Below, one piece after another: positions 47,794-58,027 of a stretch of DNA of 64,000 nucleotides. The translations under genes and the position numbers were made by a program. The notes under the pieces are model-generated. The model saw nothing but the letters and a program-made list of their open reading frames with translations, did not search any database and was not told the origin of the DNA. The first letter of the stretch is position 1; each line of letters starts with the position of its first letter. The stretch comes from Paraphysomonas bandaiensis (lineage: Eukaryota; Chrysophyceae), in assembly GCA_965644295.1 (NCBI GenBank), contig CBFFRP010000429.1, positions 1 to 64,000 of the forward strand, written 5' to 3'.

Positions 47794-49921
47794 ATGGATA
47801 TATCATCTATGTGTGAGACGCTGATACAGCACGGCAAGAGCGCAGTGTCCCCCTCTGATAGCGACAGCCGTATGAAGAGTTATCGTCTGTCCGCTTTGGG
47901 TCTCATATCTCTCAAAAAACTCAATAGAATGAAACTAATGGAGCTAGATGCGAAGAAGAAAGAGGTGGAGGGACATAGAGAAAGGGCAGGGAAGGCTCAG
48001 TTAAGGCTTGAGAACTTGTTGTATAAAGAGGCTCATTTGTTGCGAGAGATTCAAATATGTAAAGAGTTCTCATGTAATGAGCTCTCAGCTGTCGAATCAG
48101 AGTTAGAGTGCAGTATTGCTGTAGACAGCTACTCTCAGGACCTCTCTGCACTTCATAAGAATTCTTTACAAAAGCTAAAGGCTGAATTACAAGAGAGAAA
48201 AGATGCGCGGGATACTTTAAAACAGAGACAAGAAGAGCGGTCACAACTTGTGGATGCGCTTCAAAAGAAGAGAAAGCTTCTCGAAGAGTTTCCTGAGAGA
48301 GTTAAAGTTCTCAAAGAGGCAGCTAGCGGATTGAGCGAGTTTATTGGCTCTGAAGATACTGGGGCACTGGATGGAAGTATCGAACTTTCTAGGAACCTAC
48401 CTACACCGCTCTATGTATTGTTTCGCAGTGCATTTTCGATGACAACCATAGGATCCCAGAGCTCTGTATCTGCAGTAAATATTACTCCTTTACGTGAGGA
48501 CACTGGTGTACAAGTATCTGTTGATGGGGCGTGGGCGGTTGATATAACTGTCACTACCTGTATCAGTGATAGCTCCGACACTAATAACGCAGCATCATGT
48601 ACTCTACGCTTTACTCACTCAGAGCGTAATGGCCTAGTGGGCGTTACTGTGCTGACTTTAGACATTAAAGATGGAAATAAATCTGTTCCTCTTCCTTTTA
48701 CGTGTTTATCAGCCTGTCTGTTCCCTTCGGGTATGGGTGTTGGCCAAGCTATTCATGAGGAAAGTCGCGATGGGGACGATGGTATACCATATGTATGGGC
48801 GCAATGGATTTGTGGGCTCAGAAGGGTACCAGATATTGCTCCTGACATTGAGTCACCCAATACGATGAGTTTAGACCAGATATGTTCATTGGTATGCTGC
48901 TTGCTCCATTATCTCCTGTATGTGCTCTTTTGTGCGATGTCTGTCTCATGTCGTACCCTACAAAAAAATGTATAGTATTTCGAACACTAAATATGAGTGT
49001 ATACAGGTGTGTTCCCGTCTTCGGTCGATATGGACTGTCACACGTATTATATCTTCCGTCAAGCCACCGACCACTGTTACTGACCCAAGCGCTCCAATTG
49101 TTCCTCTCCCTGCCCCGCTGTTGGCGTATTACGAAGCTTTAACTGGAAGTTTTCAATCACTTGTGGGCGTAAAGGCCAGTCTAAAGAATTTGGTTGTGTC
49201 TGATCCCCCCAGTGATGATCCATTTCAGAGCTACCCCATATGTGAAGAAGGTATCATATAACCCAACAATCTATGTTCGGACGGTCATATGACGTGTATG
49301 ACAGGTTCTGATGCAAGTATTGACGAAAGTGCTAATAGATCTGGTGTTGTTGGCCTTGCACGGAGACAGGGAGTTAACAATCGGTCATCTGATAAACGTC
49401 AACAGAACGTATACATGAAGGCCTCTATTCAATTGGAAGGAGTGCAAGATAGTATCCCTTCAACGGCTGTAAATGTTCTTATAGAGATATCTCCGGAGTA
49501 TCCCCTGGTCCCCCCACAGGTGTTGCTCTCGTCGCGCAAGCAGACCGGTACTGCTGTGAATGCTACACTAAGACAGTTAGAACAAGAGATCAATGCAGGT
49601 ATATATATCTCTGTGCCGAGTGTCCTATTCGATACACTAAATACAAAATTCCATGTAGGATGTGTAAACTTCATGGATATATTGGGCGATCCGGATCTGA
49701 CGCCGGCGTTATCTTCTGCCTTATCAAGTGCAATGAAAAATTCGGAATCTTTGGAACAAGCTATGAACGGAATATTGGCTCTACAGTTATCTCTTATGTT
49801 GAGAATGCTCTCTCAGGTGTATGCAACACATCACTCAGAGATAAAATGGAGACAAATAAACGGAAACAATACTGTGAAATCTAAATTTTCTAATTTCTAC
49901 GGTAGAAAGTTTTGTGTTTGA
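47794..49921 (+). CDS. THOC5: THO complex subunit 5
   Basis: Three exons, 47794-48891, 49007-49250 and 49305-49921, in phase, giving 652 residues (human THOC5 is 683). The N part is a long coiled coil with the family signature LRLENLLYKEAHLLREIQIC, ECSIAVDS and HKNSLQKLKAELQERKDARD. It is followed by the globular part containing NLPTPLYVLFRSAF, where THOC5 has the conserved LP.PLYVL block. The end has SPEYPLVPPQVLL and a helical C terminus ILALQLSLMLRMLSQVYATH. As part of THO/TREX it couples transcription with mRNA export in the nucleus. The start at 47794 (MDISSMCE) is the first ATG of the frame. Confidence 0.9.
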
Positions 49922-50109
49922 AATTTAGTTAGATATTTCAGGAGAGTTAATACTCAGTGAATAATGAATAATAAATAGTGAGTGTTTTAATTTTCGACGC
50001 CTAAATGTGTGGTAGGATTGCCGAATTGTTCTACTGTTCATCTTAAGGACTGAGAAATATGAAGTCAGCAGATGCCAGGTATATCAATATTCTGCTTGAT
50101 CATTGCGTT
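49922..50109. other. Short 3' flank of THOC5
   Basis: A+T-rich, and nothing was recognised. Confidence 0.4.
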
Positions 50110-50305
50110 TGCTTTGAGTGATAGAGCGAATGTGGTTGCACGTTGGTTCTTGCGGTGACGCACAAGCAGCTTTCGTAGCGTTAAATAGTAGGATACTAGA
50201 ATTTAGCACTACTTAGGTAAATTGCTACAATGTTAAATTAGTTCTGACGTTCTGACTCTTACACGCCTAATGCTAATAATCAGACATTCACTACTAATTC
50301 GTCAG
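50110..50305 (+). repeat. LINE 3'-tail copy
   Basis: The sequence from TGTGGTTGCACGTTGG through ACGCACAAGCAGCTTTCGTA and TTAAATAGTAGGATA to ATAATCAGACATTCACTACT matches, base for base over long stretches, the reverse strand of the LINE tail at 33560-33365. It is a heavily 5'-truncated insertion. Confidence 0.75.
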
Positions 50306-51098
50306 GGCCCAAAGACGTTTACACAAGTGGCACGTTTTTGTGTTCCTCTTGTAACACACAAACCTTTAGCTACGGGTGGCAGAAAATTGCGAGAAATGTC
50401 TAACCACCCCTCTTCATTTCCGTGAAATTTGGGCAACAGTGCTTGCATTCGGGGAAATAGGTAGCAATAATGAAGTGCTAGCAGCATATACAATAACTGT
50501 AGCAGCATATCCATCGTTGCGACATGAATCATTTCTGTTAGCAGAGCGGTTTGGCCACGCAGCAAGTAGCACGGGAGCATTCTTACTCTGCTTTAACTTC
50601 CCCATTAGAGGGTCTACTTGTCGAATGTGAGGTCTTCTGCCTTCATCAGGTTTTCTCACATCTCTTTACTTTGTTCTCTTCTCTTGGCTACAGTTGAGCT
50701 CATTGACAGTAATATTAAGTCTTAAGCGTGACACCAAAAACAGCTGTAAATATTAAATATCTCTACTCTTGTAAGCGTTCATCGTTCAGGCGTCTCTCCT
50801 TATCAATATGATATATATGATATTATAAGAGAAGTGGTGTACATATATAGAGTATTGCAGAGCGAGCGATACTTTTATATTATACCCCCACAATGGATCT
50901 AAGTATTTTTTCCTACTCTAGACTCCATTTTTATATAAGAAGATAAGAAGTATCATAGAAATTTAAATAATGTTTTTAGTTCGGCTGTGGTATGTTATTG
51001 ATGACAATTTTATGAAGCGTATCACGGTATTAAACATCTGCGATGTCCTAAGTCGGATCTGGGCTCTACATATAGATTTTACATGATTTAAAGAAAAT
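50306..51098. other. Intergenic, no gene seen
   Basis: About 790 bp. Opposed open frames at 50302-50660 have no recognisable domain; they could be remnants of another element. Confidence 0.4.
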
Positions 51099-51103
51099 AT
51101 GTA

Positions 51104-51288
51104 GTTGAAGTGTAAACTTCGCTTCCGTAGTTTTCCTATCACATACGCACTACGTATTATGAATGAATGGATAGTATGTCACATGCATGCATATCCATTC
51201 ATTGTCATCACACATTGACATGTTTACATCAGTTGTCCTTAATATATAATATACCTTTTCTCCTCTAAAGTACTTCATACTTTAACTT
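51104..51288 (+). repeat. 5' LTR, 185 bp
   Basis: Identical over 185 bp to 53600-53784. It begins GTTGAAGTGTAAACTTCGCT and ends TACTTCATACTTTAACTT. The ends are imperfect inverted repeats (GTTGAAGT against ACTTTAAC). It is preceded by ATGTA (51099-51103), the candidate target duplication. Confidence 0.95.
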
Positions 51289-53599
51289 GGTAGCAGATGG
51301 TTACGATAACCAACCTTATTTATTTGTTTGTTCGCCTCCACATCACTGGTGGAATGACGGCATCAACATATGAAACAAGCCTGTCATCTGTACACAGACG
51401 AAATACACGATGTGCTTCCTTTGAACTCTGCTGTTTCTCGAAAACTCGAAAATCCGGGGGTTTTTGGAATCAATTTCCGGAAAATATGTACCTTTTTGTT
51501 CAAACTCGGAAAATCGTTTTTTTAAAGAGAATATTTCCGGAGAATATGCATTTTTTTTGGGCACTGAAAACAAATCGACAGTCTGTCTGTTCCTTGTTTG
51601 TGTTCCTGCAGTGTGTATTATATGACTTTAAGGAGATGACAGTGTATACACTAATGCACATGTCCATTCCAGCCAGTCTGATTTTGATGACTTGTCTCCA
51701 CCATGTGTGCTGATTTTGACACCTTGAGACGCTTTGTCCGGTGATACACCAGGAGTGGTTAGACTTCATGTTGATGGCTGTGAATATTCTTTCGATGACT
51801 ACTATTCGCCTTCTCAGGGAGTCAACCCTGCAGTAAGAGATCGCTTGTTATGAGCTATATGTTAGCCTCGCACAGCAGTTGTGTTTGAGAGCATGGATTC
51901 TCTTCTCTTTATTCAACGAGAGTAGTTATTTATCAAGAGTTCGACGATGGTGATTGCTTTATCTTATCCACAAGGGTTTCACTGTACACCAGCTTGTACT
52001 CCAATACGTGTTCCCAGAGGATGTTGCTCTGTTCATCAGCAGCATATATATATTATATATGGATTATTATCTTCGTCTGCTTCTTTCTCTGGTGATGTAT
52101 CAGATATAATGGTTATACACCATTTGTTGTTGCTCTGTTTGGCGTATCATGTATATCGGCTTACAGTAGAGCACTTCAATCAGGACTTATGTCTTTATAT
52201 TTATCTATCTGATGAATTATTGAGTGCTGATCTCTTCCGTCCAGTATATATTATGGTTGAGAGCAGTATCCCCTCCCAATATTGTGATATCTCAGGACAT
52301 GTATAGTTATATGGTTCTAGATACTACGGATGTTCAATTCATTCAGCATTCTTTTACCTTTCCAAGCACGGGAGCGGATTTATGATAAATCCGACGATGA
52401 ACTTAACCACGAGGATGATACCGACGGGAATGACCCCTCTAAACCTAGTTCCGAACCCGATGTTATTGTGCATGACGAGAAATCTGTTGGAGCAGCCAAC
52501 GAGCCAGCTACCTCAGAAATCGCGTTACAGCCGGCTTTCGATATGACCCCTCAGACTGAAGGTCGTTCCTTCAATACGACGGGAACATCATCGCAACAGC
52601 CCCAGGAAAGAGTATAGTTTATTGCCCCCTATTTATGGCAGGCATATCATATTTTAGCCCCTTATCATTATAAAAGGCAGGCATATATATCTCTTTTATT
52701 TCACTAGTATGGAATAGTGCTGGCTTTGTTCCACAGGTAGAACAGCCTCACAATCAGAGTTTTAACTCTGCTGCCCTACTATTATAGAGGCACTGATTAT
52801 CTTAATCTGCATTGCGCACTTTCATGCGATATATGCAATTATCAGTTCAGCGTTTGTATTTACCTGGCTCTATATAGTCCAGTGATTTAATATGTTTCAT
52901 CTGTTCTTTCATTGTTGTCATGTAGACATTCAACAGAAAACATTTCCATATTAAGCTGTTCATGATTTTCAAGCATTTCAAGGTGACAGGTATATAATAC
53001 TATATTGATTATAATCATTAAGATTCACTTGTTATGCATATTATCTATCTTATATTCTGATGTATCATACTTATGATATGAACATTAAATTATGATACTA
53101 TATTTTGTTTGTTTAACCATGTCAGGCAATATTACAAGCATATATAGTTGATTCAATTCTTCGTCTACTCCATATGAACCTCGTATGTTGTCATAGCGTG
53201 GATTGATTTGCTTTGAAGTTTGTGACTTCTTCAGAACTATAGTGGTTCTACGATACGATGACCGTTGTGTTCATAATATCAGTATATATATATATACATA
53301 TATTATATATACATATGTCATTACCTATATATTATATTAGTGGGAGTGTATGACTCGTAGATGGTATGCCCCATCTGGTCCTCTGCACACACTATATCTT
53401 ATAGTTATGGTATATATATTCTATTATTGGATACTTTCCCTTTTGTTTTCCCATGCATCCATTATACCATCATGGTTTTCTTTTCGGGTTTTCAGTATCT
53501 ATTCTATTTTCAGTATCTATTCTATTTTCAGTATCTAGCTTATTAGTACCTAGTTTTCATGTTGTCCATTACATACGTACGCTTAGTTTTAGGGGGAGA

Positions 53600-53784
53600 G
53601 TTGAAGTGTAAACTTCGCTTCCGTAGTTTTCCTATCACATACGCACTACGTATTATGAATGAATGGATAGTATGTCACATGCATGCATATCCATTCATTG
53701 TCATCACACATTGACATGTTTACATCAGTTGTCCTTAATATATAATATACCTTTTCTCCTCTAAAGTACTTCATACTTTAACTT
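53600..53784 (+). repeat. 3' LTR, 185 bp
   Basis: An identical copy of 51104-51288, preceded by a purine tract and followed by the target duplication ATGTA at 53785-53789. Confidence 0.95.
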
Positions 53785-53951
53785 ATGTATATTACATAGA
53801 ATACATTGCTCTAAACAAATATCGCAAACAGTTAGCACTACGCCATCTATACTCTTTGTTGTCCATCTACTATATCTAAGGTATTGAGCATATGCGATAT
53901 GTAAACAGTAGCACGCGTAAACATCGTCCCACACAGTGGTACATAATCAAA

Positions 53952-55478
53952 TCAAACTTGCAAGCATTTGACAAATTCATTGTATGCCAACTTGCCATCC
54001 TTGTTCGTATCAAACTCTCTAATGAGCAGATCCACCTGGTCCTCACCTACATGAAATATCTTACAATATACATAAGTGGAATCAACAATCATACTTGCAT
54101 CTATGTCCATAGTGTCTTTCAAAACGGCCTTCAGCTCATTTTTTTCAATAAAACCGGAACCATCTGTGTCAGCCTATGACAAAAATATGTCATACAACTC
54201 ATAGAAAAACTACTAACATACATTATGAAAAGCCTCTTTCATATTATAAAATGTATCGAACACTCTCTTATTAAACATTTTCTGCAACTCCTTCTCGCGG
54301 ATTCTTTTTTCCTACACAACATATGAGCAACTGGGAATAAAGAAAATATTTAATGTCCACCTTTGCGTCACTGTAATCACCCCACATTTGAGACGTTTCT
54401 GATACCACTGTTCCAACAGCTTTACCATCAGCCTCTTCAGGTGTGACTTGCTTGTCTGTATTTTGGTCCTTGTCATCTTTCATTATTACTCTAAACAAGT
54501 CATCTCCTTCTTCTTCGCCTGCTCGTATTCAGAACACCTTGTCATATACACAGGAAGAGAAACACCTGCTCCTGGAACGTATGTCAACTTCCCCGTCAGC
54601 ATACTAACAAACTCTAAGTATCCAATGCCGCGGTCGACCTCCCCCATGCCTTCCTTGTGAGGATACGTTTTATTTACCAGATCGAACTCATCATCACTGA
54701 GATCTAGTCCAAGAGTGCTCATAGTCTCTCTGAATTCTTCCCGACTATCAAGAAGAGCGAAGTAAGAATTATCACAAAGCTATTAATAAGTCACCTAATA
54801 TATCCAGACCAGTCTTTATCCATTCGAGCAAATGCAGCCTTAAGATTTGTTGTTTTCTGCAATATATGTGACAACAAACTCGTTATATTTTCCAAAAAGA
54901 AGCACCTCAAATATTTTCGACTTCACTTCGGAAAGTAGATGAACCATTCGATTTACCTAGCTTATCAATATGACATAGTTATATACAACTTCGAGCATAA
55001 TACTGACATCGTATGATTCTTGTTTGCTAAGAGTCGCTGAGACCGGAGGGGCAACAACACAATCTTCTTCGTCACCAAAGGCTGAATCTGTTGCGCTAAC
55101 ACATGTCTGAGATGGCTCTGTAGTAAAATTACATGTTAGAGACATGTAACATGAAATTGTTTCGATGTTAAACCTTTCGGTGACTCTTTTTTGTTGAGAT
55201 GTTTTGCAGTTTCTCTCTCTTCAATGTCGTCCAGCATATTGCAATCGACCTGATCAACTGTAAGCCTCAATCTTATGCAGATGTTATCGATATTCACCTG
55301 AGAAATCAAGTTTCGAAGTCTCTCAACTTCTTTCTTGGCAGTTTGCCAGTCGCCGTCAGGAATATCAGACGCATCACTATATGAATGACGTAACTATCGA
55401 TGGACAGTATGATACAGTGAATAACCTCGGTTTGAGTTGCTCCTGGATAATGTAATGTCGTCCAGCCGCCCCACCCAT
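53952..55478 (-). CDS. EF-hand calcium-binding protein
   Basis: Multi-exon minus-strand gene ending at 53952. The C two thirds hold three good EF-hand loops, DKDWSGYISREE (about 54815, split by an intron), DTDGSGFIEKNE (about 54170) and DTNKDGKLAYNE (about 54010), plus one degenerate unit (54710-54600). The order is calmodulin-like, but a charged, acidic stretch (about 54495-54360) separates the first pair from the second. The N part is a short helical region (DGDWQTAKKEVERLRNLISQ). The proposed start at 55478 gives MGGAAGRHY, a possible myristoylation site. Joining it to the next coding block would need a 22-nt intron (55411-55390), so the 5' end is uncertain. It probably senses calcium and binds a target. 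Confidence 0.8.
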
Positions 55479-55898
55479 ATATGCTTCTCAGTAAATGAAG
55501 CTCCGGTGATCTCGCTGCTGCTACTTAACACTCACGTAATCCACTCCACTGGAAAGACGGTTACAATGCACATGTATGTATATGTACTGGACATGTTTGT
55601 GGGTGGGAAAAGTCGACCAGGCAAAAAACTCCCATGTTTTTAGCTGTATACTGTTCTCAAACAACGAAAAAAGGGTGATTTTTTGCCTTGAAAACATATA
55701 AACTCCAATACTCATATCTGGATATCCAGATACAGCACAGTATATACCGGTATACAGTGGTATACAGTGGTTGGAGTGTTTCTGGGACGTGTCTTCAGGG
55801 TGCGGAAGATACGCATATTGAGGGGGTTCAGCCACACTGATCCTCACACACACTCTCACACTCACACTCACACTCACACTCACACTCACACTCGACTA
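55479..55898. promoter_or_regulatory. Divergent spacer with (CACACT)n repeat
   Basis: About 420 bp between the EF-hand gene and the membrane-protein gene. It has a TATACCGGTATACAGTGGTATAC patch near 55741-55768 and a (CACACT)n hexamer array at about 55848-55893. The array is open in the frame of the following gene and would encode Thr/His repeats if an upstream ATG were used. Confidence 0.6.
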
Positions 55899-56822
55899 AT
55901 GAACGAGAGACTAACTCATGAGCAAAGCGCATCTGTTCGGTTCACAGGTTACAGCATAAAGTATTCAGGTAATGTGGTAACGAAGGCTCTGTACCTGCAC
56001 CGCTGTGTCTACGCCACCACACTCGGCCCTGAGATACTCGCCATACAGTGCCCGGACGACAAAGTCAAGTACTTGGAAGTTACTGAATACTTTGATTTCT
56101 TGATGCATCATGTGGGGTATTATGTGATGGTGGGTCTCTGTGTGGCTCATGGCAAGGACGGCTTTAACACTCTGGAGTCAGCAATTACGTGGGGTGCATT
56201 TCTATTTCTAACAGCTGTGTACTACATTCATGTGTATTATGTTCTCTTGGCTTTTGTTGGACCGTTAATGACTGCGAGTAAAGTCGGTCTTCACTTTCCG
56301 CTTAACAGCGATGAGAATATAGAAAACTCACACAATAAGTTTATAGAAATTACTGCTGAAGAACGCACCCGCTACCACTGTACAGATTCGCAGTCATTTT
56401 TGTTTGCATTTGCAGCTGGACAGCGTATGAAAATTGACCTTATGGTATACAATGACTTTTGGAAGTTTCTAAATCTAAACTTTGGCGCCTACATGAATGT
56501 CAATGTACATTTACTTGCTGCATTCGTGCTTGCAGTATCTCGTCCACAGCGTATGGCCACTTCAGTTGCAATTGCTTACGTCGTTTACTATATTCTTTTT
56601 TGGTGTACGAGGGCGCGCTGGAATAATGCTTGTTGTCAGTCATGCATGGGTGGCCTATTTAAGGCTTCGTGCTTGTGCTGTGGTTTCGTGTGTTGTCGGC
56701 GATCAGATGCTGATAGCGTTGTTATAAAAAAGCTTCGAAGTAACATTGATGCCGGTTTAACTCTACAACGAGCAAAGAAAGTTAACTTTATTGATTGGAA
56801 TTGTTTTGATGGGCGCATTTAG
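55899..56822 (+). CDS. Multispan membrane protein of unknown family
   Basis: A single open frame of 307 residues from ATG 55899 (MNERLTHEQ); the frame stays open for 44 codons upstream through a microsatellite, so I prefer this start. Hydrophobic segments lie at about residues 72-92 (HHVGYYVMVGLCV), 102-128 (FLFLTAVYYIHVYYVLLAFV), 200-216 (NVHLLAAFVLAV) and 222-240 (VAIAYVVYYILFW). After the last comes a Cys-rich stretch (CCQSCMGGLF, SCLCCGFVCC), probably cytosolic and a candidate for palmitoylation. The C end is basic, then aromatic. I do not recognise the family. No intron is needed, unlike most neighbours. Confidence 0.65.
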   Translation: MNERLTHEQSASVRFTGYSIKYSGNVVTKALYLHRCVYATTLGPEILAIQCPDDKVKYLEVTEYFDFLMHHVGYYVMVGLCVAHGKDGFNTLESAITWGAFLFLTAVYYIHVYYVLLAFVGPLMTASKVGLHFPLNSDENIENSHNKFIEITAEERTRYHCTDSQSFLFAFAAGQRMKIDLMVYNDFWKFLNLNFGAYMNVNVHLLAAFVLAVSRPQRMATSVAIAYVVYYILFWCTRARWNNACCQSCMGGLFKASCLCCGFVCCRRSDADSVVIKKLRSNIDAGLTLQRAKKVNFIDWNCFDGRI

Positions 56823-58027
56823 TGTCTGTCAATGGAGAGTGGACGGAGAAGGTTATTGCACCAGTTACCTGTTATAATGCTACAATATGTACAACACTTG
56901 TTGAAAATATACTAGTTATATTGATAGTCATAAACTTGACTACTTTGGTTCGAACTACAGCATATTTAACTCACTTCAATAATGCGAATTTTGTTTTCCA
57001 ATTATTGCCATTTATACGCGACGATTTTGTACGATATGTCGATATGCTGCCTCGCTTATCCCTACTCCACATGCAATATAGAATGCAAATTTAGAACTCA
57101 ATAAAAAGTAGTATTTGTCACTAACTGTATCGGTTTATAGTTGTAACAACTAAAGTGAATCTTGTGGCATTGTTTATGGATATTCAATTGTTGTGAAACT
57201 CGAGTTATTCAATGGTCAGATCAGTTACACCAGTTGAATCAATTGCACAAGTGAATTCGTTTGCATTTGTATTTAATCTATTTTATGGTAAAGGTATGGG
57301 CTGCAATAATCACTAAATTTATGCAACTTGATGTTTTGAACACAGCCTAACGATATCTCAATAGAGCTTTTTTGATTCATAATTCATAGGAATTCAGGAT
57401 GAAGAAGTGAATCAGTAGTTATAAGTTTAAAAATCCCAGACACAGTGTTTGTAAAATGCTTTGGTTCATAGATAATTTTCATTGGAACACATAGTATATA
57501 TTATATTATCAGAAGACATAAGCGTGTGTTGATTTAGACGTTTAGACTTCAAGGTAGTCCAGTTCCCGGCAATTATAATGGCATTAATGAAAAATGTCCT
57601 GGCAATTATAATGGCATTATTACCATTAATGCCATTACCATTAACGATTACCAGGCCCTGGTCCAATATAAATCCCAAGTATACGATGTACGAAAAACAC
57701 TATGTAGAAACTGAAATATCATGTCTCTATACACTGTACAAGGTGTTTTATATGAAATCTTATCAGAAGTGTTGTGATAGCTCTGAACCGAAGTCACAAC
57801 AGTGCTGATTTCAAATTCGTAATATTTTACTTATCCAGATTCATTCAAACAATTTAGCTGATTATAAGTAAGATCAGCTTGATCCAACAGTACACGACAT
57901 ATCATCGCATCTTGCATAATAGGATATGAAAAGTTTTTTGCATAAGAAATCCATAAAGCTCTACGTGTAATATATCAATTAGAGTCATTAATACCAAGCT
58001 ATCCACTAACACGTCTTTCAATGACAA
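56823..58027. other. Convergent intergenic region with hairpin
   Basis: About 1.2 kb with no supported exon. At 57576-57589 and 57624-57637 a 14-bp sequence (TAATGGCATTAATG) and its exact reverse complement could form a hairpin. GGCAATTATAATGGCATTA also occurs twice nearby as a direct repeat. Confidence 0.6.

Larger units (their letters stand above)
51104..53784 (+). mobile_element. Short LTR retrotransposon, probably non-autonomous
   Basis: Two identical 185-bp LTRs enclose 2.3 kb. Directly after the 5' LTR is TGGTAGCAGATGG, close to the initiator-Met-tRNA primer site TGGTATCAGAGC used by Ty1/copia elements. A purine tract AGGGGGAGA lies right before the 3' LTR. ATGTA (51099-51103 and 53785-53789) flanks the element as a 5-bp target duplication. 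The interior has no intact gag or pol; only short open pieces occur (for example 52330-52617, an acidic linker-like stretch with ERIYDKSDDELNHEDDTDG). Copia assignment rests on the primer site and is tentative. Identical LTRs indicate a recent insertion. Confidence 0.85.

Noticed and set aside
50302-50660. Opposed open frames next to the LINE tail
   Set aside because: They have no domain or splice pattern and lie on both strands; probably chance.
52330-52617. Acidic frame in the LTR element taken as a host gene
   Set aside because: It lies between identical LTRs and has no promoter or domain of its own; more likely a decayed element linker.
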